NCBI GenBank assembly: GCA_010094045.1
Contig: ML986594.1
Coordinates: forward strand, 133,228-197,227
Source: Lojkania enalia
Taxonomy: Eukaryota > Ascomycota > Dothideomycetes > Pleosporales
DNA length: 64,000 bases
Direction of reading: 5' to 3'
In this document: piece by piece, positions 46,701-56,684 of the stretch
Layout of the letters: each line of letters begins with the position of its first letter
Position numbering within the stretch: position 1 is the first letter of the stretch
The notes under the pieces: model-generated
Told to the model about the DNA's origin: nothing
Database searches by the model: none
The model's input: the letters and a program-made list of their open reading frames with translations, nothing else
Made by a program: the position numbers and the translations under genes

Positions 46701-46933
46701 TGTTGCGGTTGCTTGCTGTGCTGTGGTGAGATGTTTGACGGAGGCTGTAGAGGTGAGTGAGGCAGGGTTGGTGGTTGCATCCGCAGTTGATGTTCAGACC
46801 CCTGCCGCAACCCGCCAGTGAGTGATCCCCGCCAAATGCACGGACTTCTCAATTTTCTCCGCGCCGATAATTTTTTTGGAAACCGACGCCGGCACTGTCA
46901 CCGCTTTTCGAGTGCGGGCAATGTCTTGCTGAG
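46701..46933. promoter_or_regulatory. bidirectional promoter of DNAJC8-like and DBP4
   Basis: 233 bp between divergent start codons. It must serve both genes. Confidence 0.6.
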
Positions 46934-49411
46934 ATGGTTTCTTCGGGGATAACTGGTCGCACAAGGCCTACCAAGGTCAAAAAGCATGCTGCCGCGCAAA
47001 AGAGGAAGCGCGATGATGTGGACGTTGAGAAGCTGGAGCAGGCAGTTGAAGAGCTTGTAAGTTGTGCAAATCAATAGATACCTTCTCCCTCTCTAATTTG
47101 AAGATAGGACCCTAGGAATGGCTCATATAGAGACTTTACCGACCTCCCTCTTTCCGAGCCTACCAAGCAGGGCCTGAAATCATCCCATTTCGCCGTCATG
47201 ACCGACATCCAAGCCAAAGCCATCCCACTCGCTCTGAAGGGCTATGATATACTAGGTGCTGCGAAGACCGGGAGTGGAAAGACACTCGCTTTCATCGTAC
47301 CGGTTTTAGAGAATTTATACAGGCTGCAACATGTGGGCATGGATGCAGGACTAGGCGCCTTGATCATTTCCCCAACTCGGGAATTGGCGATTCAGATTTT
47401 CGAAGTGCTACGTCAGCTTGGAAAGCAGGGCCACATGTTTGCGGCGGGTTTAGTCATTGGTGGGAAGAGCTTGGAGGCAGAAAGACAGGCCTTGACGAGA
47501 ATGAATATTCTCGTAGGAACACCTGGTCGGATATTACAGCACCTATCACAGACGGTCGCGTTCAATGTGGATGATCTTAAGATGCTGGTTCTAGATGAGG
47601 CGGATCGGATCCTGGATATGGGATTCCAGAGAGATGTCGATGCTATCATAGAGTACCTACCGAAGGAGAGACAAACATTGCTTTTCTCAGCCACACAGTC
47701 GAGGAAGCTTTCAGATTTGGCGAGGTTGTCGTTGCAGGATCCGGAGTATGTGTCTGTGCATGCGGAAGACAGGACAGCGACACCGAAGACGCTCCAGCAA
47801 AATTACATTATCTGTCCGTTGGAGGAGAAAATGGATACGCTATGGAGTTTTATTCAGGCGAGCAAGAAGTCAAAAATCCTCTGCTTCTTTTCGTCAGCGA
47901 AGATTGTGCGCTTCGTTTACGAGTCTTTCCGGCATATGCAGCCCGGTATTCCACTTCTCCACATACACGGTAGACAAAAGCAGGGAGCTAGATTAGATAC
48001 GACAGCGAAGTTTTCGGCGGCGAAATACTCTTGCCTTTTTGCAACTGATGTTGCGGCCCGAGGTCTTGATTTTCCCGCAGTTGATTTTGTTATCCAAGTC
48101 GACTGCCCAGAAGATGCTGATACGTATATCCATCGAGTCGGCCGGACCGCTCGCTACAACCGAGAAGGTCGTGGTGTCCTCTTCCTAGCACCAAGTGAAG
48201 AGGAGGGAATGCTGAAGCGTCTCGAAGCCAAGAACGTCCCCATCGAACTCATCAATGTGCGGCAGAAGAAGCGACAATCCATTAAGAGCCAGCTGACGCA
48301 CATGTGTTTTAAAGATCCTGCGTTGAAATATCTTGCTCAGAAGGCATTCGTCACTTACGCGAAGTCTGTGTATCTTCAAAAAGATAAGGAGACTTTCAAG
48401 CTGAAAGAGTATGACTTCGAAGGATTTGCTGCCAGCTTGGGGTTGCCTGGTACTCCAAGGATCAAGTTCTTAAAGGACGACGATGCGAAACAGAAGAAAC
48501 AGGCATCAAGAGAAGCGCTCGAGGTGTCTGACACTTCGGCTGAAGGTGAGGGCGAAGAGGACGGTCCGGCGAAGAAGAAAGCGAAGACGGTACGAACGAA
48601 ATACGACCGTATGTTCGAACGTCAGAACCAAGATGTTTTGGCAGATCATTACAAGAAGCTCGTAAAAAATGATTTGGACGCTACGGACGCCGACGACCAG
48701 GATTTAAACGGCGAGGCAGGTGAAGACGCCGAAGATGATTTCCTCTCTGTCAAACGAAGGATACCCGCAGAAGCCAGCATATCAGACGTTGTCCCCGAGG
48801 ACACCGAAGCCACGACCAAAGACCAGAAAGTGGTGCATCTCCAAGGAGCCAAGCAACCACTCATCATTGACAGCAAGCGCCGAGAAAATCTCCTTAAATC
48901 TAAAAAGAAAGTGCTCAAACTTATGGATAGGGGCAAGAAACTTGTCTACGACGACGAAGGAAATCCCCACGAAGTATATGAATTAGAAGACGAGATGGAC
49001 TTCAAGGCTAGAGGATTGCCAGGGGAGCAGAGGAAGAAGTTCATCGAGACTGCTAGGGAAATCGTGGCAGAAGCTGATGTCCAGGATAAGGCAGCAGCGA
49101 AGGCGAAGAGGAAGGAGAAGACTAGAAAGAGGAAAGAACGGGAGAGAATGGAGGCTGAGGGTGTTGATGTAGAAGATGGAGGTGTTACGTTAGATGTCAA
49201 CCAGGAGGATCTTCTAGCGAACTTTCGAGCGGATGCGGAAGCTAGTGAGAGTGGGGAGGTACGGGGGAAGAAATGGTTTCAGGAGGATGAAAGTGATGAG
49301 GAGGATAAGGGTAAGAAGAAAAGGAAGGGGAAGAGAAGGGCAAAGGTTGAGATCGAGGAACCGCAGACGCTTGAGGACATGGAGGCTTTGGCTGCGGGTT
49401 TGCTGGGATGA
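46934..49411 (+). CDS. DBP4: ATP-dependent RNA helicase DBP4 (HCA4)
   Basis: Two exons, 46934-47056 and 47108-49411, 808 residues. DEAD-box helicase of the nucleolar small-subunit processome; yeast Dbp4 is needed for U14 snoRNA release and 18S rRNA maturation. The N-terminus is basic. The Q motif ([19 protein letters not shown]) is followed by motif I AKTGSGKT (about 93-100), motif Ia region SPTRELA, GTPGR, DEAD at 204-207, SAT, and [13 protein letters not shown]. The DUF4217 C-terminal region follows ([20 protein letters not shown]), then a charged Lys/Glu-rich tail with coiled-coil potential. The intron near the N-terminus contains in-frame stops, so the first ATG at 46934 requires splicing. 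Confidence 0.97.
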
Positions 49412-49880
49412 AGGAAGAATATATATAGGTAGATCTGTGTGAACTGGTATTTCAACCGAGGTCAAGCACTTCAATGCCGCGGCTCCCACACTTGATTCTG
49501 ATCCCTGGCCTGCAATGATTTCAGGAGAGTGAAATTTTCGGGCGCTGTTATATAGCCTTTCCAGGATATACACTTTGAAGAAAGATAACTGGATGTGAGT
49601 AAACCGTCTGGACAAACGGCATGCTAGATATGCTGATGAGTATGTTTTAAGCAATCAAGGTATTCAGTCCAAAAATCCTTTGTAAATGCAAAATTAAAAA
49701 CTCATTCCGCCGATTCAAGGGAATATCACGCCCAACGCCTTCCATGACGCCGAATTCTCTAAAATGCGACGCGATATTCTTCCCACGTCCTCCCATCTCC
49801 CTACTCGCTTCCCTCCTCCTAATCCCAACATCCCCTCTAATCCTCCCAATAATCTTTCTAGTCCATTCCCTTAATACGAA
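49412..49880. other. downstream flank of DBP4
   Basis: Probable DBP4 3' UTR and spacer. A plus-strand ORF begins at 49744 but overlaps the more protein-like minus-strand ORF. Confidence 0.45.
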
Positions 49881-50399
49881 TCACCACACATTCAGCCTAC
49901 CACCAAAACAGCCGTACCTCTCCCCCCAATCGTCCCTCTCCCTCTCCGCCACCTCCTCCCTCTCAACCCTCTCCCGAATACTCCGACTCACGTCCGTCCT
50001 CGTTTCCGTCGGCGTAGCCGCCGGGTACGATTTTGAGGATCCCGCCGACAGCGGTCTTCCATCATTCAAATCCACCATATATCCATATCCAGATCCCGCA
50101 TATATGCTCCTACTGTACGTTGATGCTTCGTATATAATCTCGTCGGTGTACACACTTTCGCTCTCTGGATTTTGCGAGTTGGGAAGTGAAGGCTCGACGT
50201 ACGAGGCCGCAAGGGAGGGCGGTTGGAGAAGCGGCTCCTGTGGTGAAGAAGGGAGAGGTGTGTTGAGCATATTTGCGGTTGGGGAACTGTGGGAGGAGAG
50301 TTGGGAGGGGGAGGGGAGGCATAGGTGGGCGGCTAGATGTTTTAGGAGGCACCAGGTTTTGCGGGCGAGAGTAAGGGGGTGGATGGGGAGGCAGGACAT
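49881..50399 (-). CDS. hypothetical protein, uncertain
   Basis: A 172-codon ORF without a recognised domain. Its composition is balanced and protein-like in the middle (SVYTDEIIYEASTYSRSIYA) and ends in a charged segment (SIRERVEREEVAERERDDWG). The opposite strand carries a 224-codon ORF (49744-50418) over the same bases, with a hydrophobic N-terminus and a less natural composition; only one is likely to be real. No introns were identified. Confidence 0.4.
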   Translation of the reverse strand: MSCLPIHPLTLARKTWCLLKHLAAHLCLPSPSQLSSHSSPTANMLNTPLPSSPQEPLLQPPSLAASYVEPSLPNSQNPESESVYTDEIIYEASTYSRSIYAGSGYGYMVDLNDGRPLSAGSSKSYPAATPTETRTDVSRSIRERVEREEVAERERDDWGERYGCFGGRLNVW

Positions 50400-51797
50400 T
50401 TGGTTTGATTTGATTTGATTTTGCTCTTTTTGTCTGAGGTGAGGGTGGATGAGTGTGCAGTTTTGTTTTTTTTGGGGATATTATGGGTGTTGCTGTGAAG
50501 GGGAGTTTGTCTGGGGTGAGAGATGGGATGCTTTTATGGGGTTTGGAGGATAGTCGATATCGAAGTATGGTTCATGTAGGGGAAAAGTGGTGATTTTCAC
50601 GGTGCGCGTATCTTGAACCATAGAAAAAGTAGTATGTGAACCTAGGAAGTCTGACCGGCTTGCTACAATGTATTCATTGTTGAAGCAAACTATGTACTCA
50701 GAGAAAACTCAATTCTAAGTGTTAAGTCTAATGTCAAAATCGGTTATTAAGAAAGAAGAAACTCCGAAGGATATGTGAAGTTGCTGAATGCGTGGGGGAT
50801 GATATTTGGAGATACTAACATAGCGTCCCATTTTAGAAAAAAAAAAAAAAAAAAATGAAATGACAAGTATTCGCCCGTTGGTTTAACAAAGACATTTCAC
50901 TAACGCCCCAAAGCAAACCAAGGTCTCATGGACGCACAAGCGTCAATTGCCACACTAAACTTATCAGTTCATTTACCTAAGGACCTTATTTCTAAGTCAA
51001 TCACTGGGATCATGCCGGCCGTCCTATAGCCTGCGTCATCTTTATGTACTGGTTCATAAAATATGAGTGTAGGATGATGGGAAGATCTGCAATATTGAAT
51101 GGACTATTAGCAAGAGAATTGGCGTAATGAAGACATCTAGTCAACGAGACGTGAGTCTAATATAATGTTCTAGTGCGGATAGACGGGTGACCGTCCGTCA
51201 AACAGTGAAATTAGCCGCGGCCAAATTCGACAGGATGCCCACTTGACATATCGCTTGGAATGAGCCGAAGTAGCACATATTCGATAACTTTAGCATCCCT
51301 TAGAATTTAATGTTGAATAAGGTTGCGATCTGGGTATGGCTTAGGTCGTAGTACAAGCATCGATCTAAGCGAATAGTAAAAACAAGACCCAAAATCCAGA
51401 CATAACATTAGAAGATAAAAGGACGATGTACAGCACATCACGAAAGTAGTACTAGCAAGACGAGGAATTACGATGCGCTCTTTATTGATATTGTTCATGC
51501 AGGTAGACCTAAAGGGTATCATTGGGAACTCCGCCCAGAGATGCAAAATAAGACACAAAATGACCCTTTAGCCGGCACCTACGCCTCCCAAAGAAATATG
51601 GAACTAGAATTCCAGAAAAATATATGCCCAAATATAGATGATCGTTGGCATATGATGGCACAGTATTTCATCCACGCATTCTCGATCAATCATTTGACTC
51701 GGTCCACTGTAGCCTGCCGTATGTCCAGAAACGCCTTGCAACCAATCAAAGACAATCCTTAGATATTCACCCGAAAACATCGAGAAAACTTTTTCCA
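50400..51797. other. intergenic interval
   Basis: No supported gene. Contains a 19-nt A-run near 50837 and A/T-rich DNA. The end should be the MED19 3' UTR. Confidence 0.55.
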
Positions 51798-53028
51798 TTA
51801 GCGGCGGACGCCGCCTACCTCCACTTGATGGGATGTTCTTTCAAACCCTAAACGACGCTTTTTGGACATTCCGCCCTGACTGTCATCTTCACCGCCTGTG
51901 GAGTTGCCGGTATAATCGTCTGTGAATCCCTCGCCATATCCAGCAAATGAAGACTCGTTGTAGCTTCGTTTTGAGCCGGTCCGTTCCGGTCTTGCCACTC
52001 TCGACCCTTGCGAAAGGCTACCGGTTGACGTTGGCGTGGGAACGGACCGTACAGGATTTAGCACCTCTACACCGGCTTTTGATTTCGATGCTTCATCTGT
52101 GCCAAGATAGGCCCTGTATCGCTGGGATTCTGCCTGCGGTAATGGTCCGGGAGCCATGCCTGCAAAAGCCGAATTGAGTAGTGAATCAAAGGCGGGGCTG
52201 AGTCCACTTCCGCTCGAGTCGAGTGCCTTTTCTATTTCTTTGCCACTGACCCTCTGTGCCCTATAATCCTCTTCCGGTACCGATAGTAGCCCTGTGAATT
52301 TCCCCTCCATTTTCACGGCTTTGGGTTTGCCTGCAATTTGCATGTTCTTGATGTGGCCTTCATATGACTTCCGTAGCTTGTTGATCTTCTCTCCTGTGAC
52401 TGGATCTGTCCTAGCGACGGACTTTGCTAGATCGTTTAGTGAGTATAGCTCGAATAAGTTTTGCGAACCATGCGGCCGTGACACCTCGTGAGCTGTCCAG
52501 CAATTCGTGTTAGCAACTCAGAGAGCAAGCCACCACCATGCCGGGGGGAGCCTTACTGCTTTGACAAAGCCTGAACAAGGTGCTACCGCTAGCGCCCTCT
52601 TGCCGGTTGTGATTCGTACGCCTGTGCTCGCTTGAGCTGGCTGCCTCAAAACCATTATCCTGGCTATCTGCCATCATCGCATCACCATCATTATCAAGAT
52701 TGGAGAAGTAGAGACCTCCGGTAGTACTCGCGGGGGTGGGAAAAGGGTGCGGATTAGATGCCGACACCACTGGCTGGGATGTGTGCTGCGACATGCCGAC
52801 GGACGAGGGAGGGGTGATTTCTGACGACGGGGCGGTCGCGGTCATCGCAGGGCCTCCATTTGGCCGCGAGTTCGTCGACATGTAGGGCGGAGAGGTGGGA
52901 GTGTTGGGGTGGAAGATGGCCGGCTTTGTCTGGTCGGTCGGCTTGGCGTGCTGCTGCTGGTGATAGGGAGGGGAGGCCGGTGAAAATGAACCCGTCAAGC
53001 GCTGTCGCTTCGACGCGGGATCCGACAT
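51798..53028 (-). CDS. MED19: Mediator complex subunit 19 (Rox3)
   Basis: Two exons on the minus strand, 53028-52557 and 52492-51798, 388 residues. Mediator head subunit bridging regulators and RNA polymerase II. The N-terminal half is Ser/Pro-rich, starting MSDPASKRQRLTGSF. The conserved MED19 core spans the junction: LFRLCQS, then SQNLFELYSLNDLAKSVART, DPVTGEKINKLRKSYEGHI and VKMEGKFTGLLS. The C-terminus is disordered and ends in a basic stretch (MSKKRRLGFERT). The frame is open further upstream to 53187, but MSDPASKRQRL is the usual start. Confidence 0.92.
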
Positions 53029-53574
53029 ATGGGCCGCGAGATCGCCGCCTCTCGACAGACGTTGGTTCAGAGGCACAAATGCGTGCGGACGTGTGGGAGA
53101 GGGCCGACAGAGGTGGGCGACAGCGCTCACAGTGAAGGCGCTTGGCGTTGATCGCGGGAGGACCGCGGCAGCTGCAGGCGGCAACAAGCTAAGCCGGGCG
53201 CATTCGACGACGGCAGGCGGCTGGCGAGTTCGAGCGAGCGCGGATGGGAATCTGGGTGCGGGCGCGCTGGGGCGGGTAGATGTCTACGCGGGCAGCGGGC
53301 AGCGGGCGGCGGTGGTGGTGGTAGTGGTGGTGGTGGTGGTGTGAAGGGAATGGGAATGGGGAGCAGGATCTGAGCGGGCCCTTTCCAGCGTTGAGGCTGA
53401 ATCGACGTAGACCGTCACATGACGCGATCGGTCGGCACGGAAAACCGTCTCGTCTCGCGCGCATCGTATTGCAACGCATCTGGGCTCGGTGCGTCTTACA
53501 TACTCCTCCTAACACACGCTCGCAAATAGCTTCGGGCAACCCAATGCCTGCGCCGCAATACTACTACGGCCAGT
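53029..53574. promoter_or_regulatory. divergent promoter region of MED19 and RAD10
   Basis: 546 bp shared upstream region. It includes a (GTG)n microsatellite at about 53311-53343 and the start of a short uORF just before RAD10. Confidence 0.55.
53311..53343. repeat. (GGT)n microsatellite
   Basis: About eleven GGT/GTG units with one interruption, in the divergent promoter region. Confidence 0.9.
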
Positions 53575-53579
53575 ATGGA
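53544..53579 (+). promoter_or_regulatory. uORF overlapping the RAD10 start codon
   Basis: An 11-codon ORF (MPAPQYYYGQYG without more) whose TGA overlaps the RAD10 start as ATGGATGA. Its position could reduce translation of the main ORF or allow re-initiation. Confidence 0.5.
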
Positions 53580-54753
53580 TGAACTTGGCTCTCGCCCTGC
53601 TGCCCACCCTGCCCAATCTATGCCCGCGCCCGCACCTGCACCCGCTGCCGCCAGTGCTTCAAGCGCGCAAACACCGGCCACGGCCACGACCGCGACAAAT
53701 GCGCCCAAGATCCAGCAGCCGAAACCGCAAGCTTTGTCCTCCCGTTCCGGCCCCAGCTCCATCCTTGTCTCGCCCCGCCAAAAGGGCAATCCCATTCTAA
53801 ACGGCGTCAAGACGGTGGTGTGGGAATTCTCAGACATTCCTGCCGACTATGTGCTCGGTGCAACAACATGTGCGCTATTCTTGTCACTCAAGTACCACCG
53901 CCTACATCCGGAATACATTTACAACCGGATAAGGGACCTGAGGGGACAGTACAATCTACGCATCCTACTTACCATGGTGGACATCGAGAACCACGAAGAG
54001 TCTCTTCGCGAGCTCTCAAAGACCTCTCTAGCCAATAATGTGACAATCATGCTATGCTGGAGCGCTCAGGAAGCTGGCCGTTATCTGGAGCTGTATAAGA
54101 CATTCGAGCATGCTGCACCAACAAGCATCCGCGCTCAGCAATCGACGAGCTACTCAGACAAGCTGGTCGAATTCATCACCGTACCACGCAGTATCAATAA
54201 GACGGATGCCCTAGGTCTGGTATCAAATTTTGGAAGCGTCCGCACGGCTATCAACGCCGGGCCTGAGGAAATTGGCCTAATTGCTGGTTGGGGAGAGAAA
54301 AAGGTGCAGCGCTGGTGTAACGCTGTTAGAGAGCCTTTCAGGCTCAAACAAGCCGCAAAACGGGGTGTCAGCCGCGATGAAAGTCGAGCAATGACATTAA
54401 GGGAATTATTCAGGACGGAAGGAGAAGAGCAGCCAACAGAGGAGACAAATTCGGGCATTGCAGCGCGCCTGGCGACAGACAATCCGGTCTCTATAAATGA
54501 AGACATGCCGAGGCAAACATCCACAGTGGCAGCATCAACAGACACAGACAGACGACCACCTCATCTTCTCGCTAATTCCTCATGGGCCCGGGGCGAAGAG
54601 GAGGAAGAGGCAACGCACAAAGTAGAAAGGGGGGAGGTTGCTCCAAGAGAAAGCCGGCTGGCTCCCGTCTCACAGCTGGGTAAAAGGAAGGAGCGCGACG
54701 AGGCAATGAGTGAGGGGATTATGGCAGCTTTAGAAAAGCTGCGAAAACAATGA
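53575..54753 (+). CDS. RAD10: RAD10/ERCC1 DNA repair endonuclease subunit
   Basis: Single exon, 392 residues. Non-catalytic partner of the XPF/Rad1 nuclease, which cuts 5' of lesions in nucleotide excision repair and removes 3' flaps in recombination. The N-terminal 60 residues are Ala/Pro-rich. The central domain runs from SILVSPRQKGNPILNGVKTV through VLGATTCALFLSLKYHRLHP and IRDLRGQYNLRILLTMVDI to MLCWSAQEAGRYLELYKTFE. The tandem helix-hairpin-helix region that binds Rad1 and DNA follows (SINKTDALGLVSNFGSVRTA, WGEKKVQRWCNAVREPFR). The C-terminal 100 residues are an extended, charged tail, common in fungal members. The start overlaps a short uORF. Confidence 0.95.
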   Translation: MDELGSRPAAHPAQSMPAPAPAPAAASASSAQTPATATTATNAPKIQQPKPQALSSRSGPSSILVSPRQKGNPILNGVKTVVWEFSDIPADYVLGATTCALFLSLKYHRLHPEYIYNRIRDLRGQYNLRILLTMVDIENHEESLRELSKTSLANNVTIMLCWSAQEAGRYLELYKTFEHAAPTSIRAQQSTSYSDKLVEFITVPRSINKTDALGLVSNFGSVRTAINAGPEEIGLIAGWGEKKVQRWCNAVREPFRLKQAAKRGVSRDESRAMTLRELFRTEGEEQPTEETNSGIAARLATDNPVSINEDMPRQTSTVAASTDTDRRPPHLLANSSWARGEEEEEATHKVERGEVAPRESRLAPVSQLGKRKERDEAMSEGIMAALEKLRKQ

Positions 54754-55172
54754 GCTCTGATAAGCTGCCTATAGATGATCCCAACACCATTCCAGTGCCG
54801 TACCACACAGGAGTGAACATAGAAAGCTTGGTTGTAAGATATACAAGCCTAATTCTCAATCGTGCGCGAGCACAAGGCATATAGAATGTGCCTGAAGACT
54901 GTGCATCACGGCTTAAGCGCAAACATTGTCTCTATGCCTTTTCACTTCTTCTCGCCAAAGTGAATTGCACGTGTTTACTGACCAGTGTGAGTCTTCTGTT
55001 GGGAGGTAATCCTTCCTCGGCTAGAATTGCATTTGCTGGTACGCTAGCCCCTCAACCTCGTGCCTTACACCACTGCGGCCTGCGCAATCCAAACCCACCA
55101 CAAACGTCACAACGCAGCAGCAAAGTAGTATTGTCCAAAGGAACTTACACCAAAATTCCAACGCTTTTCATC
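54754..55172. other. interval between RAD10 and the F-box gene
   Basis: Contains the RAD10 3' flank and the upstream region of the F-box gene; the F-box frame is open through part of it but without a good ATG. Confidence 0.5.
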
Positions 55173-56684
55173 ATGAGCTCCGCTCATTATCCTGATGGAC
55201 CAAGAGGCGATCAGCTAGGGGCGCATGTTGGTACTGGGGCAAAGGAAGGCATTAACAAATATCCTACTTCAATTTCTCTAGCATCACGAGGAAAAAGTAA
55301 AGCATCTGGTCCTGTGAATAAAATTGGTTTCGCCCAGCTTCCTGCGGAGCTTCAGATCGACATATTCGGATATCTTAACAGATCCGACCTCAAGTCAGTC
55401 CGCGGCGTTTGCAAGGTTCTTTGCAACAATGCTTCTCCAAGACTTTTCAGGAGTGTGGTTGCTTGCGCTAGATATCAGGCACTAAGCGCCATGCAAAAGC
55501 TCTCACTGCACCACGCCTACAAGTTCTATGTGAAGGAAATTGTCTTTGATGGCTCGGTTTACGACCAAAGCCTCGCTTTTAGAGCCGAACGGTATGCCAA
55601 GGAGGCTGAAAAATTCGAGAACTTGCGTCACGGCTTTTCGTGGGAGATACAGCAGAGGTACGTCATGAATCCAAATTGCCAGATAGTATTAAGGGCGATT
55701 TCTAGGTATCGACGCTATAAAGAGCTCTACGAGGATCAAGAAAATATGCGGCAGGGCGGCGTCCTTCTTCACACAATTGCTAGGGCTCTAGAATGGATGC
55801 CGAACATATCCTCGGTTGTTTATTCACCGACTCCACGTCTGGTCCCAGTGGAGGCAAACATTGTGAGAGATCTTCTCCCCCGAGGTGTAATGGGATCATG
55901 CTATTGGGACCGCCGATATGAGCAGTACATTGAGAGCAGTCAGCATGGGATTCATCACCTCATCGCGGCGATCTACCTGGCACAATATTCCGGCATCCAC
56001 GAATTCCGCGCCGAACTTCCTAACCCCGATCAGTCTGACGCTAAGACGGACTTCACTATATATGTGTTCAGTTTTCCGGATCCGCAACACTTGGACGCTG
56101 GCAAGTATTTCTTCAGACAGTTGCGTAAAGTGGAATTAAACATATCTCTCGTGCTTCCTGGTTGCATGGACCAGCCTCACGCCGACCAAAATGGCCAGGC
56201 ACAGCTGTCTAATATTTCAGCTCTGCTAGCTGAGGCAAGGGATCTCGAGAAATTGGCCCTCCAGATCTGCGACTGGGATGCCGAGCCTCGTCGTATGTAT
56301 GGGCACATCTTACCCTCCAACCAGTCCATGCTTCCGCACTTTGGTCTGTATTCAACCTGGCCTAAACTCCGTTCACTCATACTTGGCGGGATCTATGCAG
56401 CAGAGAAAGAGGTGCTCGATCTACTCACGCGACACAAAGACACACTTGTCGAGGCAAAGTTCTCGTTCTGCAGTCTACTAGATGGGGCCTGGGCGAACAT
56501 CATCGATGAGGTTGTCTACGGCACGAGACTTAATCCATTTCAGGTGATAAGCGTCAATGAGACGGTAATCGGCGGTGTGAACTTTTGCAATATGTCGGAC
56601 GAAATGAGAAAGAAGTGGCAATACGTTGGACATGTAGCCATAGACTCGGATGGCCAGCGGTATTTTGTAAGTTGCTCAAGGTAG
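55173..56684 (+). CDS. F-box protein
   Basis: 503 residues from the ATG at 55173 (MSSAHYPDGPRGDQLGAHVG). A typical F-box lies at about residues 52-95 (FAQLPAELQIDIFGYLNRSD then VRGVCKVLCNNASPRLFRSV). The remainder has no clear leucine-rich repeats or WD repeats, but scattered amphipathic segments. F-box proteins select targets for SCF ubiquitin ligases; the substrate is not predictable. The last codons contain a good donor (TTTGTAAGT at about 56665-56670) and a downstream acceptor that would place a stop immediately after the splice, shortening the protein by five residues. Confidence 0.85.
   Translation: MSSAHYPDGPRGDQLGAHVGTGAKEGINKYPTSISLASRGKSKASGPVNKIGFAQLPAELQIDIFGYLNRSDLKSVRGVCKVLCNNASPRLFRSVVACARYQALSAMQKLSLHHAYKFYVKEIVFDGSVYDQSLAFRAERYAKEAEKFENLRHGFSWEIQQRYVMNPNCQIVLRAISRYRRYKELYEDQENMRQGGVLLHTIARALEWMPNISSVVYSPTPRLVPVEANIVRDLLPRGVMGSCYWDRRYEQYIESSQHGIHHLIAAIYLAQYSGIHEFRAELPNPDQSDAKTDFTIYVFSFPDPQHLDAGKYFFRQLRKVELNISLVLPGCMDQPHADQNGQAQLSNISALLAEARDLEKLALQICDWDAEPRRMYGHILPSNQSMLPHFGLYSTWPKLRSLILGGIYAAEKEVLDLLTRHKDTLVEAKFSFCSLLDGAWANIIDEVVYGTRLNPFQVISVNETVIGGVNFCNMSDEMRKKWQYVGHVAIDSDGQRYFVSCSR

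Noticed and set aside
53029..53187. N-terminal extension of MED19 from 53187
   Set aside because: The extension is Ala/Pro/Arg-rich and unlike family members; MSDPASKRQRL at 53028 is a normal start.
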